The notes below the pieces were generated by a model, which was not told the origin of the DNA, did no database searches, and was given only the letters and a program-made list of their open reading frames with translations. A DNA stretch of 23,661 nucleotides from DASUTB01 sp036374835 (GTDB taxonomy: Bacteria > Actinomycetota > Actinomycetes > Jiangellales > Jiangellaceae): the NCBI GenBank assembly GCA_036374835.1, contig DASUTB010000006.1, forward strand, positions 1-23,661, read 5' to 3'. The translations under genes and the position numbers were made by a program. Of this stretch, positions 7,273-14,080 are shown one piece after another. The stretch's first letter is position 1. Every line of letters starts with the position of its first letter.

Positions 7273-8793
7273 ATGGCAACGACTCCGGTGGGCCCCGAAG
7301 AGCTGCGGGGCCTGGCACTTCGCACGCTCTTTCCGGGATTCAGGGGTACGGACGCACCGCCGGACCGGCTGACCGAGCTGATCAAGGACGGCCTCGGCGG
7401 CGTTGTCCTGTTCGGACGCAACATCGATCCCGTTCGGCGGGACGCGGGCGTCACCGATCTGGTCGCCGGCCTACACATGCTGCGGCAGGACATTCTGGTG
7501 GCCATCGACGAGGAAGGCGGGGACGTCACCCGGCTCGACGTCCCCACCGGATCGTCCTATCCCGGCAGCGCGGCGCTCGGCGTGGTGGACGATCCGGTGC
7601 TCACCCAGGACGTGTCGGCATCGCTGGCGAGCCGGCTGCGGGCGTGCGGCTTCGACCTGAACTTCGCCCCGGTGGCGGACGTGGACGTCGACGCGCGCAA
7701 CCCGATCGTCGGGGTCCGCTCGTTCGGGTCCGATCCGCAGGCCGTCGCCCGGCACGTCCGGGCCGCCGTCACCGGTCAGCAGGCGCGGGGCCTGGCCGCC
7801 GGCGTGAAGCACTTCCCCGGCCACGGAGGCACGGCTGAGGACAGCCACATCACCACGCCGGTCGTCCACGCGACGCGCGACATCCTCGAACAGCGCGAGC
7901 TGGTGCCGTTCCGCGCCGCGCTGGCGGCGGGCGTGAAGGTCGTGATGACGGCGCACATCCGGGTTCTGGCGATCGACCCCGACAATCCGGCCACGATGTC
8001 GCCCGCGATGATCACCGGATTGCTGCGCGACGAACTGGGCTTCGACGGCCTCGTGATGAGCGACGGGCTGGACATGCACGCGATCAGCCGCACGGTCGGG
8101 CATGCCGAGGGCGGAGTGCGGGCGTTGATCGCCGGCGTGGATGCGCTGTGCGTCGGCGGCGACAGCACCGATCCGGAGCTGGTCGAGGAGATGGCGGCGG
8201 GGATCGTCACCGCGGTGCAGTCCGGACGGTTGCCGTACGGGCGGCTGGTCGAGGCCGCCGGGCGGGTCCAGGCGCTCGCGAAGTGGCGCACCCTGCCCGT
8301 CCCGCCCGATGGCGAGGTCGCGAGCGAACCCGCCGAGGTCAGGGCCGCTCGGCGTGCCCTCGTCGTACAGGGCGATGTGGTGCTGCCGTCCGCTCCGGTC
8401 GTGCTCGAGCTGCAGAACGAACCGTCGCTGGCCGCCGGTGCGGTCCCGTGGGGCATGGGTGCGCCGCTGACCGAGCTCTTGCCGGAGACCGTCGTTATCG
8501 AGGTTCACGAGGACGGCCCGTCGCCGCAATCGCTGCTCGCGGCGCACCCCGGTCGTCCCGTCGTTGTGTCGGTTCGCGGCGTGTGGCGTCGGCCGTGGCA
8601 GCTGGACTTCGTACGCGCTGTGCGGGCCGTTCGACCCGACGCGGTCGTGGTCGATCACGATCTTTCCGGCCCGGCCGAACTCGGGGAGCCGTACGTCCTA
8701 GCGCACGGCGCTGCCCGCGTTACCGCACAAGCCGTCGCCGAACGTCTCGCGCCGCTCACTGCGGGACGACCCACCGCCGGCCAGTCGACCTGA
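7273..8793 (+). CDS. Glycoside hydrolase family 3, beta-N-acetylhexosaminidase (NagZ/DasD-like)
   Basis: The 506-residue protein has a GH3 N-terminal TIM barrel (~10-330) and a C-terminal domain (~345-500). Diagnostic of the NagZ-type GH3 group are KHFPGHGGTAEDSH (179-192), giving the Asp190-His192 acid/base dyad, and VMSDGLDMHAI with nucleophile Asp264. These enzymes release terminal beta-GlcNAc (some act as phosphorylases) from chito-oligosaccharides or muropeptides. No signal peptide is seen, so it should act in the cytoplasm on imported sugar, as proposed for DasD. The usual GDT in the dyad loop is GGT here, a tolerated position. It is the last gene of the operon, 1 nt after the permease. 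Confidence 0.92.
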   Translation: MATTPVGPEELRGLALRTLFPGFRGTDAPPDRLTELIKDGLGGVVLFGRNIDPVRRDAGVTDLVAGLHMLRQDILVAIDEEGGDVTRLDVPTGSSYPGSAALGVVDDPVLTQDVSASLASRLRACGFDLNFAPVADVDVDARNPIVGVRSFGSDPQAVARHVRAAVTGQQARGLAAGVKHFPGHGGTAEDSHITTPVVHATRDILEQRELVPFRAALAAGVKVVMTAHIRVLAIDPDNPATMSPAMITGLLRDELGFDGLVMSDGLDMHAISRTVGHAEGGVRALIAGVDALCVGGDSTDPELVEEMAAGIVTAVQSGRLPYGRLVEAAGRVQALAKWRTLPVPPDGEVASEPAEVRAARRALVVQGDVVLPSAPVVLELQNEPSLAAGAVPWGMGAPLTELLPETVVIEVHEDGPSPQSLLAAHPGRPVVVSVRGVWRRPWQLDFVRAVRAVRPDAVVVDHDLSGPAELGEPYVLAHGAARVTAQAVAERLAPLTAGRPTAGQST

Positions 8794-8802
8794 TCGGGCG
8801 AT

Positions 8803-8817
8803 TTACGGATTCCGTAA
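8803..8817. promoter_or_regulatory. Perfect 15-nt palindrome, TetR-operator-like
   Basis: TTACGGATTCCGTAA is a perfect odd-centred inverted repeat 10 nt after the GH3 stop codon. The form resembles operators of TetR-family repressors. No TetR gene or clearly dependent promoter is nearby, so it may be an orphan site or a scar. The rest of 8818-8978 shows nothing else. Confidence 0.4.
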
Positions 8818-8851
8818 TCACTTGGACGAGCGCGCCAGGTTGGCAAGTTGC

Positions 8852-8986
8852 CTAGCTATCCGGACCAGCGGCGTTGGCGATCTCGTAGGTCGTACCGCGC
8901 CTTGCTCCATGGCGAACCGACGTGCCTGCGTCTACGAGTAGGTGCAGGCTGCGCGCGCTGATCGCGTGGCGAACAAAATATGCCAT
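8852..8986 (-). CDS. Possible 44-residue protein, uncertain
   Basis: An ATG inside the left arm of the 49-bp inverted repeat opens a 44-codon frame (MAYFVRHAISARSLHLLVDAG...). It is the only plausible small frame in the 8794-9122 gap. No ribosome-binding site or recognisable family is seen. It could be the remnant of a lost gene whose operator is the inverted repeat, or chance. Confidence 0.18.
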   Translation of the reverse strand: MAYFVRHAISARSLHLLVDAGTSVRHGARRGTTYEIANAAGPDS

Positions 8987-9027
8987 ACTTGTTTCAAGAT
9001 CGAAGTTAACGAAACAAATATGGCATA
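8979..9027. repeat. 49-bp AT-rich inverted repeat
   Basis: The 17-nt arms TATGCCATACTTGTTTC (8979-8995) and GAAACAAATATGGCATA (9011-9027) are complementary at 16 of 17 positions, around a 15-nt spacer. The block is far more AT-rich than its surroundings. It could be a repressor operator, a recombination site or the relic of a small mobile element; no U-tract or GC-rich stem suggests a terminator. Confidence 0.7.
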
Positions 9028-9122
9028 ACTCATCGGGCGGCCGGCACCGATCGGGTGGCTGACCCGGCGCGATAGGATGCGGCGTCGGGAACGAAACTGT
9101 GCACGCAAAGCTGAGGATTGTT

Positions 9123-9704
9123 GTGTTGAGAACTCGCCGGGCAGGCCGTATCTTCGCTGCGCTGGGCGCAGTAGTCGCGGCTGTGGTGGTCGCAGGCTGC
9201 GATACGGACCAGGTCGGGGCTGCAGCGGTGGTGGACGGTGAGCGGATCACGGTGGGTGAGTTGCAGGACGAGGTCCGCGCTTACCACGAACTCGCCGGCA
9301 CCGAGCCGACGGGCGACCAGACGGACCTGCAGCGGCAGTTCCTGAACTCCACCATCAGCCACATGATCGTCAACGAGGTGGGTCAGGACGTCGGTGTGTC
9401 GGTATCCGAAGCCGAGATCGATCAGTTCATCGCCGATCAGTTCTCCGCACTCGACGCGGAGGGTGGCCTCACCCAGCTGATGGTCGACAACCAGCTCACC
9501 GAAGAGACCTTCCGGCAAGTGATCCACGACCAGATCATGTTCGACAAGATCGCCGACGAGCTCGGCGATCAGGGCTCGGCGGTGCAGCGGTATGAAGCCG
9601 CCGCCGAGGAGATGGACATCGAGATCAACCCGCGGTACGGCAGCTGGGAAGGCACTCAGATCCAGGCGATCAGCGGGTCCATCTCGGAGCCCGCAACGCA
9701 GTGA
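9123..9704 (+). CDS. SurA N-terminal-domain lipoprotein without PPIase domain
   Basis: The mature part matches the SurA/PpiC N-terminal chaperone region: AAVVDGERITVGELQDEV, then helical segments and MIVNEVGQDVGVSVSEAEIDQFIADQ. The 193 residues end before any parvulin rotamase domain, so isomerase activity is not expected; a role in handling exported proteins is inference. It has a basic N-terminus, a hydrophobic run and lipobox VAGC (Cys26). Start: GTG at 9123 is chosen because TGAGGA lies 5 nt upstream; GTG at 9099 is an alternative that adds 8 residues, and a TAGGAT box lies at about 9072-9077. Its last four bases overlap the start of mazG, so the pair is translationally coupled. Confidence 0.85.
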   Translation: MLRTRRAGRIFAALGAVVAAVVVAGCDTDQVGAAAVVDGERITVGELQDEVRAYHELAGTEPTGDQTDLQRQFLNSTISHMIVNEVGQDVGVSVSEAEIDQFIADQFSALDAEGGLTQLMVDNQLTEETFRQVIHDQIMFDKIADELGDQGSAVQRYEAAAEEMDIEINPRYGSWEGTQIQAISGSISEPATQ

Positions 9705-10663
9705 GCGCTGGCCGGCTCGTCCTCCTCGTCACGAGCCCGCGGGTCGCGCCGGGATTGCTGTCGGCGGCGGCGTGGGACGTCCTGCGCTCGGCGCCCGTCC
9801 TGTGCGCGAACGAACGCCACCCGCAGCGCCCCGCACTCGCGGCCGCCGGCATCGACGCCGAGCCGGTCGGCGGTCCTGATGCGGCGGCACTCGTCGACCG
9901 CGCCGGCACCGGCACCGTCGTATGGCTCGGATCGCCGGACGGCGACCCCGGCTTGGCCGACGCGCTTGCCGCGCACGTCACCGCGCTTGCCGAACAGGGC
10001 GCCGACGCACCGGAGATCGAGGTTATGACCGGTTCGTTCGACATGCCTGGCGCCCGACTGCTCGATCTCGTCACGGTGATGGACCGGCTACGCTCGCCCG
10101 GCGGCTGCCCATGGGACCGCGAGCAGACCCACCGCTCACTGGCGACGTATCTGCTGGAAGAGGCGTACGAGACGCTGGAGGCGATCGAGACCGACCCGGC
10201 GCATCTGCGCGAGGAGCTCGGCGATCTGCTGCTGCAGGTGGTGTTCCATGCCCGGATCGCCGAGGAGCAGGACGAGGACCCGTACTCCATCGATGACGTC
10301 GCCGGTGGCATCGTCGACAAGCTGATCCAGCGCCACCCGCATGTGTTCGGCGATGCCGAGGCGGCCGACGCGGCATGGGTCGAGGGGCGCTGGGAGGAGA
10401 TGAAACGCGCGGAGAAGGGACGGACGTCCGCCCTCGACGGCATTCCCAACGCCCTGCCGGCGCTCTTGCTCGCTACGAAGACGATCAAACGTGCGACCGG
10501 TGCCGGCGTCGCTCCCGCCGTCCCGCCGGTGGACCCGGCGCTCCCGGTCGGGGAGCTTCTGCTTGCGGTGGTCGACCGGGCGCGCACCGAGGGCCTCGAC
10601 CCGGAGCAGGAGCTACGGGACGCCGTCCGCCGCTACGCCGACTCCGTCCGCGCCAACGAATGA
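9701..10663 (+). CDS. mazG: Nucleoside triphosphate pyrophosphohydrolase MazG
   Basis: This 320-residue cytoplasmic enzyme hydrolyses (d)NTPs to the monophosphate and PPi, cleaning damaged nucleotides. The MazG core (~118-300) carries CPWDREQTH (136-144), the metal-binding EEAYE (153-157) and EELGD (171-175). Residues 1-110 form a divergent N-terminal part (LVLLVTSPRVAPG...), as in the ~325-residue mycobacterial MazG, where a degenerate methylase-like domain precedes the core. Start: GTG within GTGA overlapping the SurA-like stop. The stop codon (10661-10663) lies inside repeat copy B. The closeness of mfd and mazG in other actinobacteria supports the assignment. Confidence 0.93.
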   Translation: MSAGRLVLLVTSPRVAPGLLSAAAWDVLRSAPVLCANERHPQRPALAAAGIDAEPVGGPDAAALVDRAGTGTVVWLGSPDGDPGLADALAAHVTALAEQGADAPEIEVMTGSFDMPGARLLDLVTVMDRLRSPGGCPWDREQTHRSLATYLLEEAYETLEAIETDPAHLREELGDLLLQVVFHARIAEEQDEDPYSIDDVAGGIVDKLIQRHPHVFGDAEAADAAWVEGRWEEMKRAEKGRTSALDGIPNALPALLLATKTIKRATGAGVAPAVPPVDPALPVGELLLAVVDRARTEGLDPEQELRDAVRRYADSVRANE

Positions 10664-10722
10664 TCACGTAAACGACGTGCCGCGTTGCCTAACGGCCCGT
10701 CAACGGGTCGCTAACCGTTACG
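10659..10722 (+). repeat. Dispersed 64-bp palindromic repeat, copy B
   Basis: Same orientation as the minus-strand reading of 2784-2847, from AATGATCACGTAAACG to CGTTACG, ungapped. The central hairpin is CGGCCCGT/ACGGGTCG (10693-10700 and 10703-10710). The outer ends CACGTAAACG and CGTTACGTG are inverted copies with one extra base. The mazG stop codon is within the first five bases. Confidence 0.75.
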
Positions 10723-10790
10723 TGTGACCGCAAGTCGCGGACAACAGCCATCATCGGTAATGATCCATTCCGCGTTGGATGAGTTATCTG

Positions 10791-10796
10791 TACGCT
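10791..10796 (+). promoter_or_regulatory. Probable -10 box of a leaderless promoter (first DUF1707 gene)
   Basis: TACGCT is 6 nt before the ATG at 10803. No Shine-Dalgarno sequence precedes that start. Confidence 0.5.
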
Positions 10797-10802
10797 CACT
10801 TT

Positions 10803-11459
10803 ATGAATGGAGGTCATCTGCGGTGCTCCGACGAAGATCGTGAGCACGTTGCGGAGGCGCTGCGCGAGGCGGCGGGCGAGGGTCGGTTGACGGTGTCCTC
10901 GCTCGAGATCCGGCTCGAAGCAACCTACAACGCCCGCACCTACGCAGATCTTGCTCCGCTCACTAGCGATCTGCCGCACGGTTCCTACCCCGTGCCGCAG
11001 CCTCCGGAGCCGGCATGGCAACAACAGAAGATCAAGGCGCCGCCGGCTTGGAGGACCCAGTCCACGCCGGTTCAGAAAGTTCCACCCCATCCGATCAGGC
11101 CATACCTGCCCGCACGGCGCAGCGCGCGCATTACGGCCGTGCTGCGCCATGTGCGGCGAATTTCCCCGTGGAAGGCTCCGCGGCGGATTGCTGTCATGGC
11201 GCTGTTCGGCGACGTGACGCTGGATTTCTGCGAGGCGACCGTGCCGCACCCGAACGTCGTGGTGGACGTTGTGGCGATCAGCGGTCGGGTGAGTCTGATC
11301 GTCCCCGATGGTGTCACCGTGCATGCCCACGAGGTACGTTTCGTGCCGGCACGTGGCCGGGTACACGATGCGCGCCGACAGGGTGACCTCCATGGAGGGC
11401 CGGTCTATCGGCTCCAGGGTCTCGTGCTCCGCGGCGCCCTCACGGTACGGACGCCCTAG
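10803..11459 (+). CDS. DUF1707 protein with LiaF-like C-terminal domain (first copy)
   Basis: The 218-residue product opens with a DUF1707 domain (~4-60: RCSDEDREHVAEALREAAGEG, RLTVSSLEIRLEATYNARTYADL, DLPHG), a small helical domain common in actinobacteria. A Pro-rich linker follows, then a C-terminal beta-rich region (ALFGDVTLDFCEATV...VYRLQGLVLRGALTV) like the YvqF/LiaF cell-wall-stress domain. No membrane segment is evident. The function is unknown. Start: ATG at 10803 gives the same N-terminus as the paralogue at 12225 and has a leaderless -10; ATG at 10779 is the alternative. Its C-terminal half is more diverged than that of the paralogue. Confidence 0.82.
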   Translation: MNGGHLRCSDEDREHVAEALREAAGEGRLTVSSLEIRLEATYNARTYADLAPLTSDLPHGSYPVPQPPEPAWQQQKIKAPPAWRTQSTPVQKVPPHPIRPYLPARRSARITAVLRHVRRISPWKAPRRIAVMALFGDVTLDFCEATVPHPNVVVDVVAISGRVSLIVPDGVTVHAHEVRFVPARGRVHDARRQGDLHGGPVYRLQGLVLRGALTVRTP

Positions 11460-11507
11460 CGACGGGATGCCAAGAAATCGGCTCGCTCTGCACACGGCAT
11501 CTGTGCA

Positions 11508-11513
11508 TAGGCT
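11508..11513 (+). promoter_or_regulatory. Probable -10 box of a leaderless promoter (MOSC gene)
   Basis: TAGGCT is 7 nt before the GTG at 11521. No Shine-Dalgarno sequence is seen. Confidence 0.5.
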
Positions 11514-11520
11514 TACTGCC

Positions 11521-12177
11521 GTGCGAATCGTCTCGGTGAACATCGGCAAGCCGCGCCCGAATGTCTGGAAGGCCGGAGCTGAGTTCACCGGCATCGACAA
11601 ACACCCGGTGGAAGGCTCGGTCGAAGTGCGAGCCGCGCGCGCGAAGCCGTCCGGCGAGGTCGGGCTCGCGGGTGACCGGGTCGGTGACGTCCGCAATCAT
11701 GGCGGCGCCAACCAGGCGGTCTATGCCTACGCGCGTGCGGACTACGACCACTTCGAGAAGATCCTCGGACGCGAACTGCGCAGCGGGATGTTCGGTGACA
11801 ACCTCACGGTCGAGGGATACGACCTGTGCCAGGCGCGCTCCGGCGAACGCTGGCGGGGCCCCGACGGCCTCGTCCTCGAGGTGACCAGCCCTCGGATTCC
11901 GTGCGGGACGTTCCGCGGTTGGATGGACGAGAAGGGCTGGCTGAGAACCTTTACCAAGCAGGCCCGTTCCGGGGCCTACCTTAAGGTTGTCGCTCCTGGA
12001 GCGGTAGCCAAGGGTATCGAGCTCGAGATCGTGTACCGCCCGGACAACGACCTGACCATGACGAACCTCTTCCGTGCAGGGATGGGCGATCGGGAACTTG
12101 CCACGAGGTTCCTGGACTCCGGTGCCCTCAACGAAGACATGGCCGACTATTTCCGAGCTCTCTACAAGCTCGACTGA
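11521..12177 (+). CDS. MOSC domain-containing protein (YiiM-like)
   Basis: The 218-residue protein is a stand-alone MOSC domain, the fold used by molybdenum-cofactor sulfurases and by the mARC/YiiM/YcbX reductases that bind Moco. Seen here are GLAGDRVGDVRNHGGANQAVYAY (48-70), the typical GD...HGG motif, FGDNLTVEG (91-99), and the expected cofactor-ligating cysteine in PRIPCGTF (Cys128). The C-terminal tail after ~165 is helical, as in YiiM. A role in N-hydroxylated compound reduction or detoxification is family-based inference. Start: GTG at 11521 behind a leaderless -10. It sits between two DUF1707 paralogues, though these each have their own promoter. Confidence 0.9.
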   Translation: MRIVSVNIGKPRPNVWKAGAEFTGIDKHPVEGSVEVRAARAKPSGEVGLAGDRVGDVRNHGGANQAVYAYARADYDHFEKILGRELRSGMFGDNLTVEGYDLCQARSGERWRGPDGLVLEVTSPRIPCGTFRGWMDEKGWLRTFTKQARSGAYLKVVAPGAVAKGIELEIVYRPDNDLTMTNLFRAGMGDRELATRFLDSGALNEDMADYFRALYKLD

Positions 12178-12211
12178 GCTTGGCCGCGGCATTCTCGTTC
12201 GGCGTGGCCGA

Positions 12212-12217
12212 TAGGAT
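12212..12217 (+). promoter_or_regulatory. Probable -10 box of a leaderless promoter (second DUF1707 gene)
   Basis: TAGGAT is 7 nt before the GTG at 12225. Confidence 0.5.
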
Positions 12218-12224
12218 CTCGGAC

Positions 12225-12860
12225 GTGGAGGGACATGAGCTGCGCTGCTCCGACGTAGATCGGGAGCGGGTCGCCGAGGCGCTGCGCAAAGCGGCGGCCG
12301 ACGGGCGGCTGACCCTGGCGGAGCTCGAGGACCGGCTCGAAGCGACGTTCAACGCCCGGACCTACGGTGACCTGCAGCCGATCACCAAGGACCTTCCGGA
12401 AGGCGCATACCCGATACCTGGCCAGCAACGTCCCGCGTGGAAGGCGGACGTCGCTCGCCGCGCGGGTGAGCACCTCGCTCCGCGTAGCGCACCTGGCTTG
12501 CCGGCCGAGCGCAGCGAGCGCATCGTGGCGGTCCTGTCGAGCCAGAAGCGCCGGGCCGCCTGGCAGTCGCCGCGGCGCATCGACGCGACCGCGCTGTTGG
12601 GCGACGTGATACTGGACTTCTGCGAGGCCGCGGTTCCGGACGACGAAGTCGTCGTGAACGTGGCCGCGGTGCTCGGCAGCGTGAAGCTGATCGTGCCGCC
12701 GGGCGCGGACGTCCGGACCGAGGACGTCACGAACATGCTTGGCGATGTCAAACACAAGGTCAACGGGCCGGTCGTGTCCAGCGGCCCGGTCTACCGCGTC
12801 CGTGGGTTCGTGCTGTTGGGTGACGTGACGGTTCGCTCGCCGAAGGTCAAGAAGCGTTGA
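12225..12860 (+). CDS. DUF1707 protein with LiaF-like C-terminal domain (second copy)
   Basis: This 211-residue paralogue of the 10803 gene has the same two-part build: DUF1707 (~3-58, ELRCSDVDRERVAEALRKAA, LEDRLEATFNARTYGDL) and a beta-rich C-terminal region (ALLGDVILDFCEAAV...VLGSVKLIVPPGADVRTEDV...GFVLLGDVTV) with the repeating pattern of the LiaF/YvqF cell-wall-stress domain. The C-terminal half is better preserved than in the first copy. Start: GTG at 12225 with a leaderless -10; the open frame reaches back to 12180 but that extension has no support. The gene may be co-transcribed with the DUF4245 gene, whose ATG is 2 nt after its stop. Function unknown. Confidence 0.85.
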   Translation: MEGHELRCSDVDRERVAEALRKAAADGRLTLAELEDRLEATFNARTYGDLQPITKDLPEGAYPIPGQQRPAWKADVARRAGEHLAPRSAPGLPAERSERIVAVLSSQKRRAAWQSPRRIDATALLGDVILDFCEAAVPDDEVVVNVAAVLGSVKLIVPPGADVRTEDVTNMLGDVKHKVNGPVVSSGPVYRVRGFVLLGDVTVRSPKVKKR

Positions 12861-12862
12861 GC

Positions 12863-13402
12863 ATGGCAACGAAGTCGCGGGGGAGTGTTTCGGCGTCGCT
12901 CGGCCAGGCCGTAATCGCGGTCTCGGTTCTCGCCGTGCTGATCATCGCGGTCACGCTGTTCTTCTCCCTCGGGCGCGAGGCACAGGATCCGGTACCCCCG
13001 GCTGTCGACTATGAATCGGTGGTTGAGCACCTGCGCACCGAGTACCCGTACGACGTTCCGATGCCCGACGTGCCGGAGAACTGGCGCGCCACGAGTGTGG
13101 ATTACGGCGCGGACGCCGCCGGGAACTGGTGGAAGGTCGGCTTTGTCATCGGCACGAACTCGTTCGTCGGACTCGAGCAGTCCGACGGCGAGGTGAACTC
13201 CATGCTGGATGATCGGCTTAACGACTACGAGCCGGACGGTTCAACGATGGTCGACGGCGAGCGCTGGGATCGGATGCGCCGCGACGGCCGCGTGACGGAC
13301 TATGCGTTGGTCAACGTCAGTATCGACGGTGTGGCGACGGTCGTGTACGGGTCGCAGCCGTACGAGGAATTGGTGCGGTTCATCGAGGCACTGGACTCAT
13401 AG
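12863..13402 (+). CDS. DUF4245 membrane-anchored protein
   Basis: The 179-residue product has a short basic N-terminus, one membrane segment (~12-36, AVIAVSVLAVLIIAVTLFF) and an extracytoplasmic domain with VDYESVVEHLRTEYPYDV, WRATSVDYG, WWKVGFVIGTNSFVGLEQSD and ALVNVSIDGVATVVYGS, matching the actinobacterial DUF4245 family. The family has no established function; it is usually found near xseA and ispH, as here. Start: ATG at 12863; TTG at 12857 overlapping the preceding stop is possible. The small gap suggests co-transcription with the second DUF1707 gene. Confidence 0.85.
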   Translation: MATKSRGSVSASLGQAVIAVSVLAVLIIAVTLFFSLGREAQDPVPPAVDYESVVEHLRTEYPYDVPMPDVPENWRATSVDYGADAAGNWWKVGFVIGTNSFVGLEQSDGEVNSMLDDRLNDYEPDGSTMVDGERWDRMRRDGRVTDYALVNVSIDGVATVVYGSQPYEELVRFIEALDS

Positions 13403-13469
13403 TGCCGGCATGAGGGTGCGCGAAACCGGCCGCGGGGCGGAAGGCCAACGCGGCGTGAAGCGCGCGCGC

Positions 13470-13712
13470 CTAGACCCAGGTGCGTGAGGCGACGACGTGT
13501 TTGGGTCGCTCGGTGACCCAACGAGCCATGCCGCTCGCCTCGACGACCCGGCGCTGTACGCCTTCGACCTCAGTCGTCGGGAACTGCTTGATTACCTTCC
13601 ATGTACCGCCGGCCGGGCTCTCGAACAACGTCACCGAGCCGTCCACCGCACTACGGGCGGCGGTCACCACTTCTTCTCCCCCGTCGATGTGCCGGACCCT
13701 GAATTGTGGCAC
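13470..13712 (-). CDS. Conserved small protein of unknown function
   Basis: The 80-residue product starts at GTG 13712 with AGGAGG at 13718-13723, a strong ribosome-binding site. It has the pattern of a small beta-sheet protein (FRVRHIDGGEEVVTAARSAVDG, VTLFESPAGGTWKVIKQFPTTEV) followed by a basic helix (VQRRVVEASGMARWVTERP). No family is recognised with confidence. It lies downstream of xseA-xseB on the same strand, 141 bp after xseB, with its own signal for translation. Confidence 0.7.
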   Translation of the reverse strand: MPQFRVRHIDGGEEVVTAARSAVDGSVTLFESPAGGTWKVIKQFPTTEVEGVQRRVVEASGMARWVTERPKHVVASRTWV

Positions 13713-13853
13713 CTAATCCTCCTGAGCTGCACGTCAACCGCCGCAACTCTACCGTGACGTCCCGGACATTGTGGGAGCCACACCCAAATGCCCGGTTCTA
13801 AGGGCAACGCCAGGCTACTTGCGGTCTCGGCCGCCGCGGCGCCGATCACGGCG

Positions 13854-14075
13854 CTATTCCGAGTCGGCTTGAGAGGCGGCATCCAACTTCGCCCGGGCAC
13901 CGTCGAGGAACTTCTCGCAGATTGCTGCGAGCTCCTCGCCGCGCTGCCACAGTGCCAGCGACTCCTCGAGTGTCGTGCCGCCGGCTTCGAGCCTGGTGAC
14001 GACACTGACCAACTCGTCCCGGGCCTGCTCGTACGTGAGGTTCTCGGCGCCGGAGCCGGTACCCGTATCCGCCAT
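13854..14075 (-). CDS. xseB: Exodeoxyribonuclease VII small subunit
   Basis: The 73-residue protein has the XseB pattern: LTYEQARDELVSVVTRLEAGGTTLEESLALWQRGEELAAICEKFLDGARAKLD, two helices forming a coiled pair. It binds the XseA C-terminal helix; the complex degrades single-stranded DNA. Start: ATG at 14075 has AAGGTGA a few nt upstream; GTG at 14084, overlapping the xseA stop in GTGA, is equally possible and adds three residues. Either way it is translationally coupled to xseA. Confidence 0.92.
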   Translation of the reverse strand: MADTGTGSGAENLTYEQARDELVSVVTRLEAGGTTLEESLALWQRGEELAAICEKFLDGARAKLDAASQADSE

Positions 14076-14080
14076 GGCGC

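Noticed and set aside
7471..8658. Long antisense frame over the GH3 gene
   Set aside because: The sense strand carries intact GH3 catalytic motifs; the antisense product is low-complexity and His/Arg-rich.
8852..9250. Long minus-strand frame over the gap and the start of the SurA-like gene
   Set aside because: Its upstream half is antisense to the lipoprotein gene; only the last 44 codons could be real, and these are listed with low confidence.
10689..11696. 335-codon minus-strand frame over the first DUF1707 gene
   Set aside because: Shadow of the DUF1707 and MOSC genes; no recognisable domain.
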